Positions 29,668 to 39,092 of a stretch of 64,000 nucleotides of DNA are shown here, piece by piece (position 1 is the first letter of the stretch; each line of letters starts with the position of its first letter). The stretch is from JAWLCA01 sp041687395 (GTDB taxonomy: Bacteria; Pseudomonadota; Alphaproteobacteria; Rhodobacterales; Rhodobacteraceae). The DNA lies in the NCBI GenBank assembly GCA_041687395.1, contig JAWLCA010000001.1, forward strand, positions 1 through 64,000. Direction: 5' to 3'. The notes below the pieces were generated by a model. The model had not been told where the DNA came from and did no database searches. It saw only the letters and a program-made list of their open reading frames with translations. A program made the translations under genes and the position numbers.

Positions 29668-31272
29668 ATGGCATTCCAGACGAAATCCCCGGCATGGACG
29701 CGCGGCACCCGTTCCGCGCTTCTGGCCGGCGCGGCGCTTGCCCTGACGCTCAGCGCAGCCGACGCAAACACCCTGCGCTGGGCGCGCGTCGCCGACGCAC
29801 TGACACTTGACCCGCACAGCCAGAACGAGGGGCCGACCTCGACCCTGCTGCACCACATCTACGAGACGCTGGTCAGCCGTGCCACCGATGGCAGCCTGCA
29901 GCCGCGCCTTGCGACCGAATGGTCCATCCATCCCGACGATGACACCGTCTGGGTCTTCAAGCTGCGCGAGGGCGTGACCTTCCATGACGGCAGCGCCTTC
30001 ACTGCCGAAGACGTGGTCTTTTCGGTCAACCGGGTGACGGCGGAAAGCTCGGGCTTCAAGGCGCTGCACGCGGCTGTCGAAAGCGCCGAGGCGGTGGACG
30101 ACCACACCGTGCACATCAAGATGACCGGACCCTCGCCTCTTTACGTCCAGAACATGACGAACTTCTTCATCATGGACAAGGACTGGGCCGAGGCGAACGG
30201 GGTCGAGCTGCCGCAGAACTTTGCCGCCGGAGAGGAAAACTACGCGGTGCGCAACGCCAACGGCACCGGCCCCTATACGCTGGTGTCGCGCGACCCCGAG
30301 GTGCGCACCGTGCTGCAGCACTTCGAAGGGCACTGGGCCGAAGCGCCGGAAGTGACCGAGATCATCTATACCCCGATCTCGGAAGCCGCGACCCGCGTGG
30401 CGGCCCTTCTGTCGGGCGAGGTTGACGTGGTCCAGGACGTGCCGGTGCAGGACATCGCGCGGCTGGAACAGACGGAGGGCATCACCGTCACCGCCGGGCC
30501 GGAAAACCGCAACATCTTCTTCAGCTACGACATGACGTCCGAGCGTCTGGCCTCGGCCAATGTCGACGACAACCCCTTCGCCAAGCCCGAGGTGCGCGAG
30601 GCGATGGCGCTGGCGCTGGACCGTGACGCGATCCAGCAGGTGGTGATGCGCGGGCAGTCGCAGCCCTCGGCAGCACCCCTGCCGCCGTTCGTCAACGGCT
30701 GGACGGAAGAGATGAACGCCTATGGCGCGCCCGATTACGACCGCGCGGCGGAACTGATCCGCGAGGCGGGCTATCCCGACGGCTTCTCGGTCGACCTGAA
30801 CTGCCCGAACGACCGATACCTGAACGACGAGGCGATCTGCCAGGCACTGGTCGGGATGCTCAGCCGCATCGGGATGAACGTGAACCTGGTGTCGCAGACC
30901 CGCAGCCTCCATTTCCCGCTGATCGAGAACTGGGAGACCGACTTCTACCTGCTGGGCTGGGGCGTGCCGACGTTTGATTCGGCCTACGTGTTCAACTTCC
31001 TGGTGCACACCCGCGAAGGCAGCTACGGCAGCTACAACGGCGCGCGCTATTCCAACCCGGAACTGGACGAGAAGATCGAGGCGCTGGCGACGATGACCGA
31101 TCTGGAAGCCCGCGACGCGCTGATCGCCGAGATCTGGGACAAGGTGATGGAAGACCGCGTCTTCCTGAACGTGCACAACCAGATGCTGGCCTACGCGATG
31201 CGCGACGGCATCAATCTGGAGGTGCATCCGGAAAACCAGCCGAACATGACGACGGTCACCTTCAGCGACTGA
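29668..31272 (+). CDS. peptide-type ABC transporter substrate-binding protein (SBP family 5)
   Basis: A 534-residue periplasmic binding protein with a signal peptide (RSALLAGAALALTLSAADA, about residues 12-30). The mature SBP_bac_5 fold begins NTLRWARVADALTLDPHSQN, with the family motifs EGVTFHDGSAFTAEDVVFSV, NGTGPYTL and REAMALALDRDAI. It captures peptides or similar ligands for the permeases downstream. The start at 29668 follows a good ribosome binding site. The precise ligand is not predictable. Confidence 0.9.
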   Translation: MAFQTKSPAWTRGTRSALLAGAALALTLSAADANTLRWARVADALTLDPHSQNEGPTSTLLHHIYETLVSRATDGSLQPRLATEWSIHPDDDTVWVFKLREGVTFHDGSAFTAEDVVFSVNRVTAESSGFKALHAAVESAEAVDDHTVHIKMTGPSPLYVQNMTNFFIMDKDWAEANGVELPQNFAAGEENYAVRNANGTGPYTLVSRDPEVRTVLQHFEGHWAEAPEVTEIIYTPISEAATRVAALLSGEVDVVQDVPVQDIARLEQTEGITVTAGPENRNIFFSYDMTSERLASANVDDNPFAKPEVREAMALALDRDAIQQVVMRGQSQPSAAPLPPFVNGWTEEMNAYGAPDYDRAAELIREAGYPDGFSVDLNCPNDRYLNDEAICQALVGMLSRIGMNVNLVSQTRSLHFPLIENWETDFYLLGWGVPTFDSAYVFNFLVHTREGSYGSYNGARYSNPELDEKIEALATMTDLEARDALIAEIWDKVMEDRVFLNVHNQMLAYAMRDGINLEVHPENQPNMTTVTFSD

Positions 31273-31290
31273 TCGGCTGTTGATCCAACC

Positions 31291-31338
31291 GCCCGCGCGG
31301 GATAATCCGCGCGGGCATCCGATTTGCTGTCGCAAATC
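31291..31338 (+). other. two tandem hairpins between binding protein and permease genes
   Basis: GCCCGCGCGG, loop GATAAT, CCGCGCGGGC (31291-31316) is followed by GATTTGC, loop TGTC, GCAAATC (31321-31338). Hairpins at this point in importer operons commonly stabilise the binding-protein mRNA or partly terminate transcription. That role is inferred here. Confidence 0.6.
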
Positions 31339-31370
31339 TGACCCACGTCGCGGGAAGGGCAGGGCGGGCA

Positions 31371-32354
31371 ATGCTGGCCTACATCATTCGCAGGCTCTTG
31401 CAGTCGGTCCTCGTCATGCTGGTCGTGGCACTGGTGTCCTTTTCGCTGTTCCGCTTCGTCGGCGACCCGATCAATTCCATGGTCGGGCAGGAAACCTCGA
31501 TCGCCGACCGCGATGCGCTGCGCACGCAGTTGGGCCTGAACGATCCGTTCCTGGTGCAGTTCGCAGGTTTCATCGGCCGCGCGGTGCAGGGCGATTTTGG
31601 CATTTCCTACCGGCTGCAACAACCGGTGATGGAGCTGATCCTGTCGCGCCTGCCCGCGACGCTGGAACTGGCGCTGATCTCGGGGATCGTGGCCTTCGTG
31701 CTGGGGGTGGGGTTTGGCGTCTATACCGCGCTGCGGCGACGGGGGTGGCTGTCGAACGCGATCATGACGGTGTCGCTGATCGGGGTCTCGCTGCCCACCT
31801 TCCTGATCGGCGTGCTGCTGATCTGGGTCTTTGCGGTCGAACTCCAATGGCTCCCCAGTTTCGGCCGGGGCGATGTGGTCTGGGTCGGCGGTTGGCCGAC
31901 GGGCCTGCTGACGGCCTCGGGGCGCGCCTCGCTGGTGTTGCCTGCGATCACGCTGGGGCTATACCAGATGACACTGATCATGCGTCTGGTCCGGGCCGAG
32001 ATGCTGGAGGTGCTGCGCGCAGACTACATCAAGTTCGCCCGCGCGCGCGGGCTGTCGAACCGGGCGGTCAACTTCGGCCACGCGCTGAAGAACACGATGG
32101 TGCCGGTGATCACCATCACCGGCCTGCAGCTGGGTTCCATCATCGCCTTTGCCATTATCACCGAAACCGTGTTCCAGTGGCCCGGCGTCGGCGCGCTGTT
32201 CATCAACTCGGTCCGCTTCGTCGACGTGCCGGTGATGGCCGCCTACCTCATGCTGATCGCGCTGATCTTCGTGGTGATCAACCTGATCGTGGACCTGCTC
32301 TATTACGTCGTGGACCCCCGCCTGCGGGTGGACCGCGCCAACGCGAGGCATTGA
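31371..32354 (+). CDS. ABC transporter permease, DppB type
   Basis: A 327-residue inner-membrane permease. The N-terminus MLAYIIRRLLQSVLVMLVVALVSF and the binding-protein-dependent transport signature (EMLEVLRADYIKFARARGL) are typical of DppB/OppB. About six transmembrane helices are visible. It forms the channel with the next gene. Two bases or fewer separate it from the DppC-type gene. Confidence 0.92.
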   Translation: MLAYIIRRLLQSVLVMLVVALVSFSLFRFVGDPINSMVGQETSIADRDALRTQLGLNDPFLVQFAGFIGRAVQGDFGISYRLQQPVMELILSRLPATLELALISGIVAFVLGVGFGVYTALRRRGWLSNAIMTVSLIGVSLPTFLIGVLLIWVFAVELQWLPSFGRGDVVWVGGWPTGLLTASGRASLVLPAITLGLYQMTLIMRLVRAEMLEVLRADYIKFARARGLSNRAVNFGHALKNTMVPVITITGLQLGSIIAFAIITETVFQWPGVGALFINSVRFVDVPVMAAYLMLIALIFVVINLIVDLLYYVVDPRLRVDRANARH

Positions 32355-32355
32355 G

Positions 32356-33270
32356 ATGAGCGCCCTTGCCCGGCTGTGGGACAGCGATATCGCCTATTCC
32401 TTCCGCACCTCTCCGGTCGCGATCGTCGCGGCGGCGGTGTCGGTGGTGATGATCCTGGCCGCGGTCCTCGCGCCCTGGATCGCGCCCTACAATCCGTTCG
32501 ATCCCGGCAGCCTGAACCTGATGGACGGTTTTACCCCGCCGGGGCAGCCCAACGCCTTCACCGGCAACACCTATGTGCTGGGCACCGACAACCAGGGCCG
32601 CGACATCCTGTCGACGATCCTTTACGGCGCGCGCATCTCGCTCTTCGTGGGCTTCTCGGCAGTTCTGTTCGCGATGGTGCTGGGCATCGGGCTTGGGCTG
32701 CTCGCGGGCTGGCGCGGCGGCTGGGTGGACAGCCTGCTGATGCGGATCGCCGATGTGCAGCTGTCGTTCCCCTCGATCCTGATCGCGCTGCTGATCTTCG
32801 GCGTGGCGCGCGGTTTCATCCCGGCGGGCATGCGCGAACAGGTGGCGATCTGGGTGCTGATCGTCGCCATCGGGTTATCCGACTGGGTGCAATACGCCCG
32901 CGTCGTGCGCGGCGCCACGATGGTGGAGAAAGGCAAGGAATACGTGCAGGCCGCCCGCGTGATCGGGGTGCACCCGGCGCGCATCGTGCTGCGCCACATC
33001 CTGCCCAACGTGATGGGGCCGGTGCTGGTCATCGCCACCATCGGCCTGGCGCTGGCGATCATCGCGGAGGCCACGCTCAGCTTCCTGGGCGTCGGCGTGC
33101 CGCCCACCCAGCCGTCGCTCGGCACGCTGATCCGGATCGGGCAGCAATACCTGTTCTCGGGCGAATGGTGGATCCTGCTCTTCCCCTCCATCGCGCTCCT
33201 CGTGCTGGCGCTCTCGGTCAACCTGCTGGGCGACTGGCTGCGCGACGCGTTGAACCCGAGGCTGCGCTGA
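32356..33270 (+). CDS. ABC transporter permease, DppC type
   Basis: A 304-residue permease of the DppC/OppC type: N-terminal cytoplasmic segment, first helix VAIVAAAVSVVMILAAVLAPWIAP, the LGTDNQGRDILSTILYGARISL motif, and the EAA loop (KGKEYVQAARVIGVHPARIVLRHILPN). Its stop codon overlaps the next start by one base. Confidence 0.92.
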   Translation: MSALARLWDSDIAYSFRTSPVAIVAAAVSVVMILAAVLAPWIAPYNPFDPGSLNLMDGFTPPGQPNAFTGNTYVLGTDNQGRDILSTILYGARISLFVGFSAVLFAMVLGIGLGLLAGWRGGWVDSLLMRIADVQLSFPSILIALLIFGVARGFIPAGMREQVAIWVLIVAIGLSDWVQYARVVRGATMVEKGKEYVQAARVIGVHPARIVLRHILPNVMGPVLVIATIGLALAIIAEATLSFLGVGVPPTQPSLGTLIRIGQQYLFSGEWWILLFPSIALLVLALSVNLLGDWLRDALNPRLR

Positions 33271-34262
33271 TGGCCGAGCCGCTGCTGTCCGTCCGCAACC
33301 TGCGCGTCGAATTCCCCACCCGCCGGGGTATTCTGACCGCGATCGACGATGTCAGCTTCGACATCCTGCCAGGCGAGGTGCTGGGCGTGGTGGGCGAATC
33401 CGGTGCGGGCAAGTCGATCACCGGCGCCGCGATTATCGGCCTTCTGGAGCCACCGGGCCGCATCGCCGGGGGGGAGATTTGGCTTGCCGGAGAGCGCATT
33501 GACAATCTTTCGGCCGAGCGGATGCGCAAGATCCGCGGCAAGCGCATCGGCATGGTGTTCCAGGACCCGCTGACCAGTCTCAACCCTCTTTACACCGTTG
33601 CGCAGCAACTGACCGAGACTATCCGCACCCACATGGACGTGTCCGAGGCCGAGGCGCGCGAACGCGCCATCGCGCTCCTCGACCGCGTGGGCATCCCGGC
33701 AGCCCGCCGGCGGCTGGACGACTATCCGCACCACTTCTCGGGCGGGATGCGGCAGCGGGTGGTGATCGCGCTGGCGCTGTGCGCAGAACCGGAACTGGTG
33801 ATCGCGGACGAACCCACCACCGCGCTGGACGTGTCGGTGCAAAGCCAGATCATTGACCTGATAAAGGAGATCTGCGCCGAGCGCGGCGCCTCGGTCATGC
33901 TGATCACCCACGACATGGGCGTGATCGCCGAAACCGCTGACCGCGTCGCCGTCCTTTACGCCGGCCGGTTGGCCGAGATCGGCCCCGTGCGAGAGGTCAT
34001 CACGGCCGCCGAGCACCCCTACACCCGCGGTCTGATGGGCTCGATTCCCACCCTCACGCAGCAGACCGACCGGCTGGTACAGATCCCCGGCTCGATGCCT
34101 CGGCTGAATGCGATCCCGCAGGGCTGTGCCTTCAACCCCCGGTGCGAGCATGTGATGGAGCGCTGCCGGATCGAACGCCCCGATCCCATCGACCGGGGCA
34201 ACCGCCGGCAGGTCGCCTGCTGGCTCTACGACGAAGCCACCTTAAAGGTGAAGCATGGCTGA
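33270..34262 (+). CDS. ABC transporter ATP-binding protein, DppD type
   Basis: A 330-residue ATPase with Walker A GESGAGKSITG, signature FSGGMRQRVVIA, Walker B VIADEPTTALDVS and H-loop LITHDMGVI. The C-terminal oligopeptide-transporter extension has the Cys-rich segment GCAFNPRCEHVMERCR, seen in DppD/OppD and capable of binding an FeS cluster in some homologues. It overlaps the next gene by eight bases. Confidence 0.92.
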   Translation: MAEPLLSVRNLRVEFPTRRGILTAIDDVSFDILPGEVLGVVGESGAGKSITGAAIIGLLEPPGRIAGGEIWLAGERIDNLSAERMRKIRGKRIGMVFQDPLTSLNPLYTVAQQLTETIRTHMDVSEAEARERAIALLDRVGIPAARRRLDDYPHHFSGGMRQRVVIALALCAEPELVIADEPTTALDVSVQSQIIDLIKEICAERGASVMLITHDMGVIAETADRVAVLYAGRLAEIGPVREVITAAEHPYTRGLMGSIPTLTQQTDRLVQIPGSMPRLNAIPQGCAFNPRCEHVMERCRIERPDPIDRGNRRQVACWLYDEATLKVKHG

Positions 34263-35247
34263 ACCGCTGGTGCAGGTCGATCATCTCTGGCGCCGGTTCG
34301 ACGTGTCGAAACCCTGGCTGAACCGGGTGATCGAGCGCGATGAGAAGCAGTTCCTGACCGCCGTCGCCGATGTCAGCTTCACCATCAACCGGGGTGAGAC
34401 CTTCGCGCTGGTGGGCGAAAGCGGGTCGGGCAAGTCCACCATTGCCAAGATGGTCGTGGGCCTGCTGGCGGCATCGCAGGGGCGCATCCTGTTCGATGGG
34501 CAGGAGATGTCCGGCACCTCGGGCAGCGTGATGCGGACCCTGCGCAAGCGGTTCCAGATGATCTTTCAGGATCCCTTTGCCAGCCTGAACCCGCGCTGGC
34601 GGGTGGGCGAGATCATCGCCGAGCCGATCCGCACATTCGGCCTGCTGAAGGGGGCCGAGATCACCAACCGGGTGGGCGAACTGCTGGATACCGTAGGCCT
34701 GTCGTCCAGGGATGCAGAGAAGTTCCCGCACGAATTTTCCGGCGGCCAGCGCCAGCGTATCGCCATTGCCCGCGCGCTGTCGTCAAAGCCCGAGTTCATC
34801 GTCTGCGACGAACCGACCAGCGCGCTGGACGTGTCGGTGCAGGCGCAGATCCTGAACCTGATGCGCGACCTTCAGGACGAGATGGGCCTCACCTATCTGT
34901 TCATCAGCCACGACCTGAGCGTGGTGCGGCACATGGCGAACCGGATCGGCGTGCTCTACCTCGGCAGGCTGGTCGAGGTCGCGGATGGCAAGACGCTGTT
35001 CAGCGCGCCGGAACACCCATACACGCGGATGCTGCTCGATGCGGTACCGGATCTGGCGCTGTCGGGCCGTCGTCGCAAACCGGTCGAGGGCGAGATCCCC
35101 AACCCGATCAACCCGCCGCCCGGCTGCCCGTTCCACCCCCGCTGCCCGCTGGTGATGGACATCTGCCGCCGCGAGGCGCCTCCCACCGTGGCGACGCCAA
35201 CCGGGACGGCAGCCTGCTTCGCCGTGGCAGAGAAAGCCACGGCCTGA
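34255..35247 (+). CDS. ABC transporter ATP-binding protein, DppF type
   Basis: A 330-residue ATPase pairing with the DppD-type protein. Walker A is GESGSGKSTIAK, signature FSGGQRQRIAIARAL, Walker B FIVCDEPTSALDVS. The C-terminal extension PPPGCPFHPRCPLVMDICR is again Cys-rich. It is the last gene of the five-gene importer operon. Confidence 0.92.
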   Translation: MAEPLVQVDHLWRRFDVSKPWLNRVIERDEKQFLTAVADVSFTINRGETFALVGESGSGKSTIAKMVVGLLAASQGRILFDGQEMSGTSGSVMRTLRKRFQMIFQDPFASLNPRWRVGEIIAEPIRTFGLLKGAEITNRVGELLDTVGLSSRDAEKFPHEFSGGQRQRIAIARALSSKPEFIVCDEPTSALDVSVQAQILNLMRDLQDEMGLTYLFISHDLSVVRHMANRIGVLYLGRLVEVADGKTLFSAPEHPYTRMLLDAVPDLALSGRRRKPVEGEIPNPINPPPGCPFHPRCPLVMDICRREAPPTVATPTGTAACFAVAEKATA

Positions 35248-35328
35248 CCCGACCCGTGCGCGTGTGCGTGCACAACGGTTTCCATCTGGTTAACGGAAAA
35301 TTTTAACCCACTGAAAGATAAAGAAAAT

Positions 35329-35356
35329 GCCCGATGTGCACGCGTGCACACCGGGC
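35329..35356. terminator. GC hairpin with 16-bp perfect palindrome between converging operons
   Basis: TGTGCACGCGTGCACA (35335-35350) is a perfect palindrome, flanked by GCCCG and CGGGC arms with small mismatches. It lies between the 3' ends of the importer operon and coxM, so it probably terminates one or both. It lacks a long T-run. Confidence 0.5.
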
Positions 35357-35379
35357 GTCTCCGATGCTACCAGCTCAGC

Positions 35380-36171
35380 TCAACCCGCCGCCGTCACCGC
35401 CCGGCTGGTCATCACCTTCACCAGATGGGCGCGATAGGCCGCCGATCCGTGGATGTCCGCGATCATACCGTCGGCCGGTACGGTCAGGTCCGACAGCGCC
35501 CCGGCGGTGAAGTTGTCCGACAGCGCCGCCTCGGCCTCGGTCCACCGGAAGACGCCGGATTCCGACGCCCCCGTGACCGCCACCCGCACCCCGTCAGAAA
35601 ACTTCGCAACGAAGACCCCGACAAGCGCAAACCGTGAGGCCGGCTGCAGGAACTTCTGGTAATTCGCCTTCTCCGGCACCGGGAACTTCACCTCGGTGAT
35701 GATCTCGCCCGGTTCCAGCGCGGTGGTGAACATTCCTTGGAAATAGTCGTCGGCCGCGATCTCGCGCGCGTTGGTGATGATCGTGGCGTTCGAGGCCAGC
35801 ACCGCCGCCGGGTAGCAGGCGGAGGGGTCGTTGTTGGCGAGACTCCCGCCAATAGTGCCCTTGTTGCGCACCGCCGGGTCACCGATATGGCCCGCAAGCT
35901 GCGCCAGCGCCGGATAACTCTCGGCGGCCTCTCGCGCTACGCGGGCGTGCGGCGTGCCCCCGCCGATGCAGACCCGGCCGTCATCGTCGATGCAGACCCC
36001 CTTGATCTCGTCCACCCCTGCAAGGCTGACGAGGGTGGAGGGGCTGGCCAGCCGCTGCTTCAGTGTCGGGATCAGAGTCTGACCACCACCCAGCGCCTGA
36101 GCATCCTCATCCTTCAGCGCCGTGAGCGCCTCGGACAGGGTGGCGGGACGGGCGAATTCGAAAGCGTACAT
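35380..36171 (-). CDS. coxM: CO-dehydrogenase-type FAD-binding medium subunit
   Basis: A 263-residue FAD subunit of the molybdenum hydroxylase family. The FAD motifs are GGGQTLIPTLKQRL (near residues 28-41) and TIGGSLANNDPSACYPAAVL. It passes electrons from the 2Fe-2S subunit to the acceptor. It is the last gene of a minus-strand coxG-S-L-M order and follows coxL by 13 bases. Confidence 0.88.
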   Translation of the reverse strand: MYAFEFARPATLSEALTALKDEDAQALGGGQTLIPTLKQRLASPSTLVSLAGVDEIKGVCIDDDGRVCIGGGTPHARVAREAAESYPALAQLAGHIGDPAVRNKGTIGGSLANNDPSACYPAAVLASNATIITNAREIAADDYFQGMFTTALEPGEIITEVKFPVPEKANYQKFLQPASRFALVGVFVAKFSDGVRVAVTGASESGVFRWTEAEAALSDNFTAGALSDLTVPADGMIADIHGSAAYRAHLVKVMTSRAVTAAG

Positions 36172-36184
36172 GAGTGTCCCTCCC

Positions 36185-38557
36185 TCAACCGTTGATCGCG
36201 GCCCAGACGCGCGACGGCGTCAGGGGCATGTCGATATGGGTGACATGCGTGTGACCGGCACGCTGCAGCGCGTCGATCACCGCGTTCACCACCGCCGGGG
36301 GCGAGCCAATCGCCCCGGCCTCACCGCAGCCCTTTACCCCCAGCGGGTTGTGGGTGCAGGGCGTGACGTTGTCGTGGTCCACCTTGTAGAATGGCAGATC
36401 ATCCGCCCGCGGCATCGCATAGTCCATGTACGACCCGGTCAGAAGCTGGCCGTTCTCGTCATAGACCGCCTGTTCCAGCAGCGCCTGCCCGATTCCCTGC
36501 GCCAGCCCGCCGTGTACCTGACCGTCCACGATCATCGGGTTTACCACGTTGCCGAAGTCATCGGCGGCCGCAAAGCCGACCACCTCGACCTTGCCGGTCT
36601 CGGGATCGACTTCGACTTCACAGATATATCCACCGGCAGGATAGGTGAAGTTCGTGGGGTCATAGAACGCCGTCTCCTCCAGCCCCGGCTCCAGACTTTC
36701 CAGCGGGTAGTTGTGCGGCACATAGGCCGCCAGCGTCACCGCCGACCAGTCCAGCGACTTGTTGGTGCCTGTGACGGTGAAGACCCCATCGGCCAGTTCG
36801 ATGTCGTCCTCCGACGCCTCCAGGATGTGGGCCGCGATCTTCTTGGCCTTGGTGATGATCTTGTCCGTGGCCTTCACGATCGCAGACCCGCCCACCGCCA
36901 GACTGCGCGACCCATAGGTGCCCATGCCCATCGGCGTGTTGGCGGTGTCGCCATGGGAGATCTCGATCATGTTCTCGGGGATGCCGATCCTGTCGGCCAC
37001 GACCTGGGCGAAGGTGGTCTCATGCCCCTGGCCATGGCTGTGGCTGCCGGTGAAGACGGTGATCGAGCCGGTGGCGTTCACCCGCACCTTGGCGGATTCG
37101 TAAAGTCCGGCCCGTGCGCCAAGCTGCCCCACCAGGTTCGACGGCGCGATGCCGCAGGCCTCGATGTAATGGGCGATGCCGACGCCGCGCAGCTTGCCCC
37201 GCGCCGCACTTTCCGCCCGCCGCGCCTCGAAGCCGCCGTGGTCGGTCATCTCCAGCACGCGGTCCATCGTCGCCTGGTAGTTGCCAGTATCGTAGACCAC
37301 GGCGACGGGGGTCTGATACGGGAACTGGTCGGGCTTGATGAAATTGCGCCGCCGGATGTCCACCGGGTCGATGCCCATCTCGCGCGCGGCCATGTCGATG
37401 ATCCGCTCCAGCTGGTACGTCGCCTCGGGTCGGCCCGCGCCGCGATAGGCATCGACCGGAACGGTGTTGGTGAAGACTGCCTTGACGTTCACGTAGATCA
37501 GCGGCGTGGCATAGTTGCCGGCCATCAGGGTGCCGTGCAGATAGGTGGGCACGGCCGGGGCAAAGGTGGACAGATACGCGCCCATGTTTGCGTAGGTTTC
37601 GGTCCGCATGGCAAGAAAGGTGCCGTTCTCGTCCAGCGCCAGTTCCATCCTGGTCACATGGTCGCGGCCGTGGGCGTCGGACATGAACGCCTCGGACCGG
37701 GTGGAGGTCCACTTGACCGGCCGGCCCAGAACCTTTGCGGCGCGGGTGACGAAGGCTTCCTCGGCATAGTGGTAGATCTTGGATCCGAACCCGCCGCCGA
37801 CGTCTGGCGCCACGACGCGCAGTCTGTGCTCGGGGATGGACAGCACGAAGGCGCCCATCAGCAGGCGGATCACGTGCGGGTTCTGGCTGGTGGTATAGAG
37901 CGTGTAGCTGTCGCCGGGCCGGTCGTATTCCGCCAGCGCCACCCGCGGTTCCATCGCGTTCGGGATCAGCCGGTTGTTGACCAGTTCCAGCGTGGTGACG
38001 TGATGCGCCTTGGTGAAGGCCTCGTCCACGGCCGCCTTGTTCTCCTCCACGAAGCCCCAGTCGAAGCAGAGGTTCGAGGTCAGATCATCGTGGACCTTGG
38101 TCGCGCCTTCGGCCAGCGCGGCCTTCATGTCCATGACGGCCGGCAGTTCCTCGATGTCGATCACGACCGCCTCGGCCGCGTCGCGGGCCTGCTCGTAGGT
38201 TTCGGCCACCACGGCCGCGATCGGATCGCCCACGTGGCGCACCTTCCCCTCGGCGAGGATCGGGTGCTTCGGCTCCTGCATCGGGTTGCCATGGCGGTCG
38301 GTGATCTGCCAGCCGCAGGGGATGCCGCCCGCATCGGCGAAATCCGCGGAAGTGAAGACCTTGAGCACGCCGGGCATCGCCTCGGCGGCGGCGGCGTCGA
38401 TCCCCTTGATGCGCCCGTGGGCCACGTCAGACCGGATGAAGGCCACATGGGCTTGGTCGGGACGGTTGAAATCGTCGGTATAATGGCCCTTGCCCGTCAG
38501 GAAGCGCAGATCCTCGCGGCGCTTCGAACTGGCGCCAATGCCGAAATCCTTTGGCAT
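36185..38557 (-). CDS. coxL: molybdopterin-binding large subunit, form II CO-dehydrogenase type
   Basis: A 790-residue Mo-cofactor subunit. The active-site loop is AYRGAGR (residues 370-376), which marks form II CoxL; form I has AYRCSFR with the selanylated Cys. Other family blocks are GGGFGSKIYHYAEE and GSHSHGQGHETTFAQ. Form II enzymes may oxidise CO poorly or act on other small carbonyl or N-heterocyclic substrates, so the substrate is open. ATG 38557 with GGGAGGAAA upstream is preferred to the longer frame. Confidence 0.88.
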   Translation of the reverse strand: MPKDFGIGASSKRREDLRFLTGKGHYTDDFNRPDQAHVAFIRSDVAHGRIKGIDAAAAEAMPGVLKVFTSADFADAGGIPCGWQITDRHGNPMQEPKHPILAEGKVRHVGDPIAAVVAETYEQARDAAEAVVIDIEELPAVMDMKAALAEGATKVHDDLTSNLCFDWGFVEENKAAVDEAFTKAHHVTTLELVNNRLIPNAMEPRVALAEYDRPGDSYTLYTTSQNPHVIRLLMGAFVLSIPEHRLRVVAPDVGGGFGSKIYHYAEEAFVTRAAKVLGRPVKWTSTRSEAFMSDAHGRDHVTRMELALDENGTFLAMRTETYANMGAYLSTFAPAVPTYLHGTLMAGNYATPLIYVNVKAVFTNTVPVDAYRGAGRPEATYQLERIIDMAAREMGIDPVDIRRRNFIKPDQFPYQTPVAVVYDTGNYQATMDRVLEMTDHGGFEARRAESAARGKLRGVGIAHYIEACGIAPSNLVGQLGARAGLYESAKVRVNATGSITVFTGSHSHGQGHETTFAQVVADRIGIPENMIEISHGDTANTPMGMGTYGSRSLAVGGSAIVKATDKIITKAKKIAAHILEASEDDIELADGVFTVTGTNKSLDWSAVTLAAYVPHNYPLESLEPGLEETAFYDPTNFTYPAGGYICEVEVDPETGKVEVVGFAAADDFGNVVNPMIVDGQVHGGLAQGIGQALLEQAVYDENGQLLTGSYMDYAMPRADDLPFYKVDHDNVTPCTHNPLGVKGCGEAGAIGSPPAVVNAVIDALQRAGHTHVTHIDMPLTPSRVWAAING

Positions 38558-38579
38558 GTCGTTTCCTCCCCTGTTCTGA

Positions 38580-39062
38580 TTATTCGGCGGCGACGGCGAC
38601 ATCCTGGCCGGATGCGGCCATGATCGCCTTCACGATGTTGTGGTAGCCGGTGCAGCGGCAGATATTCCCTTCCAGGTAGTGCCGAACCTCGTCCTCGGTC
38701 GGGCGCGGGTTTTCCTTAAGCAGGGCCGCCGCGCTCATCACCATGCCCGGGGTGCAGAAGCCGCATTGCAGGCCGTGATGATCCTGGAACGCCTGCTGGA
38801 TGACCGAGAGTGAGCCGTCGGGATTTGCCATCCCTTCGATCGTCTTCACATCGGCTCCGTCCAGCTCGGCCGCGAAGACGCTGCAGGATTTCACCGCCTC
38901 GCCGTTCACATGCACCACGCAGGCGCCGCACTGGCTGGTGTCGCACCCGACATGGGTGCCTGTCATGCCCAGCCCATCGCGCAGAAGCTGGACAAGCAGC
39001 GTGCGGCCTTCCACTTCGCGGCTCACTTCCTTGCCGTTTACCTTCAACGTCACCTTGGTCAT
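38580..39062 (-). CDS. coxS: 2Fe-2S small subunit of the CO-dehydrogenase-type enzyme
   Basis: A 160-residue protein with two 2Fe-2S clusters. The plant-ferredoxin-like site is GCDTSQCGACVVHVNGEAVK followed by Cys60 (Cys40, 45, 48, 60). The C-terminal site is GLQCGFCTPGMV with GNICRCTGYHNIV. It relays electrons from the Mo centre to the FAD subunit. It lies 22 bases before coxL. Confidence 0.92.
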   Translation of the reverse strand: MTKVTLKVNGKEVSREVEGRTLLVQLLRDGLGMTGTHVGCDTSQCGACVVHVNGEAVKSCSVFAAELDGADVKTIEGMANPDGSLSVIQQAFQDHHGLQCGFCTPGMVMSAAALLKENPRPTEDEVRHYLEGNICRCTGYHNIVKAIMAASGQDVAVAAE

Positions 39063-39092
39063 CTCATCCTCCCTGGGGTGATTTCCGGGCCG

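Noticed and set aside
29482..31371. 629-residue minus-strand open frame opposite the binding-protein gene
   Set aside because: High GC third positions keep the antisense frame open; the plus-strand protein is a clear SBP family 5 member.
36122..38623. 833-residue plus-strand frame opposite coxL
   Set aside because: Composition is that of an antisense shadow. CoxL on the minus strand has its full set of motifs.
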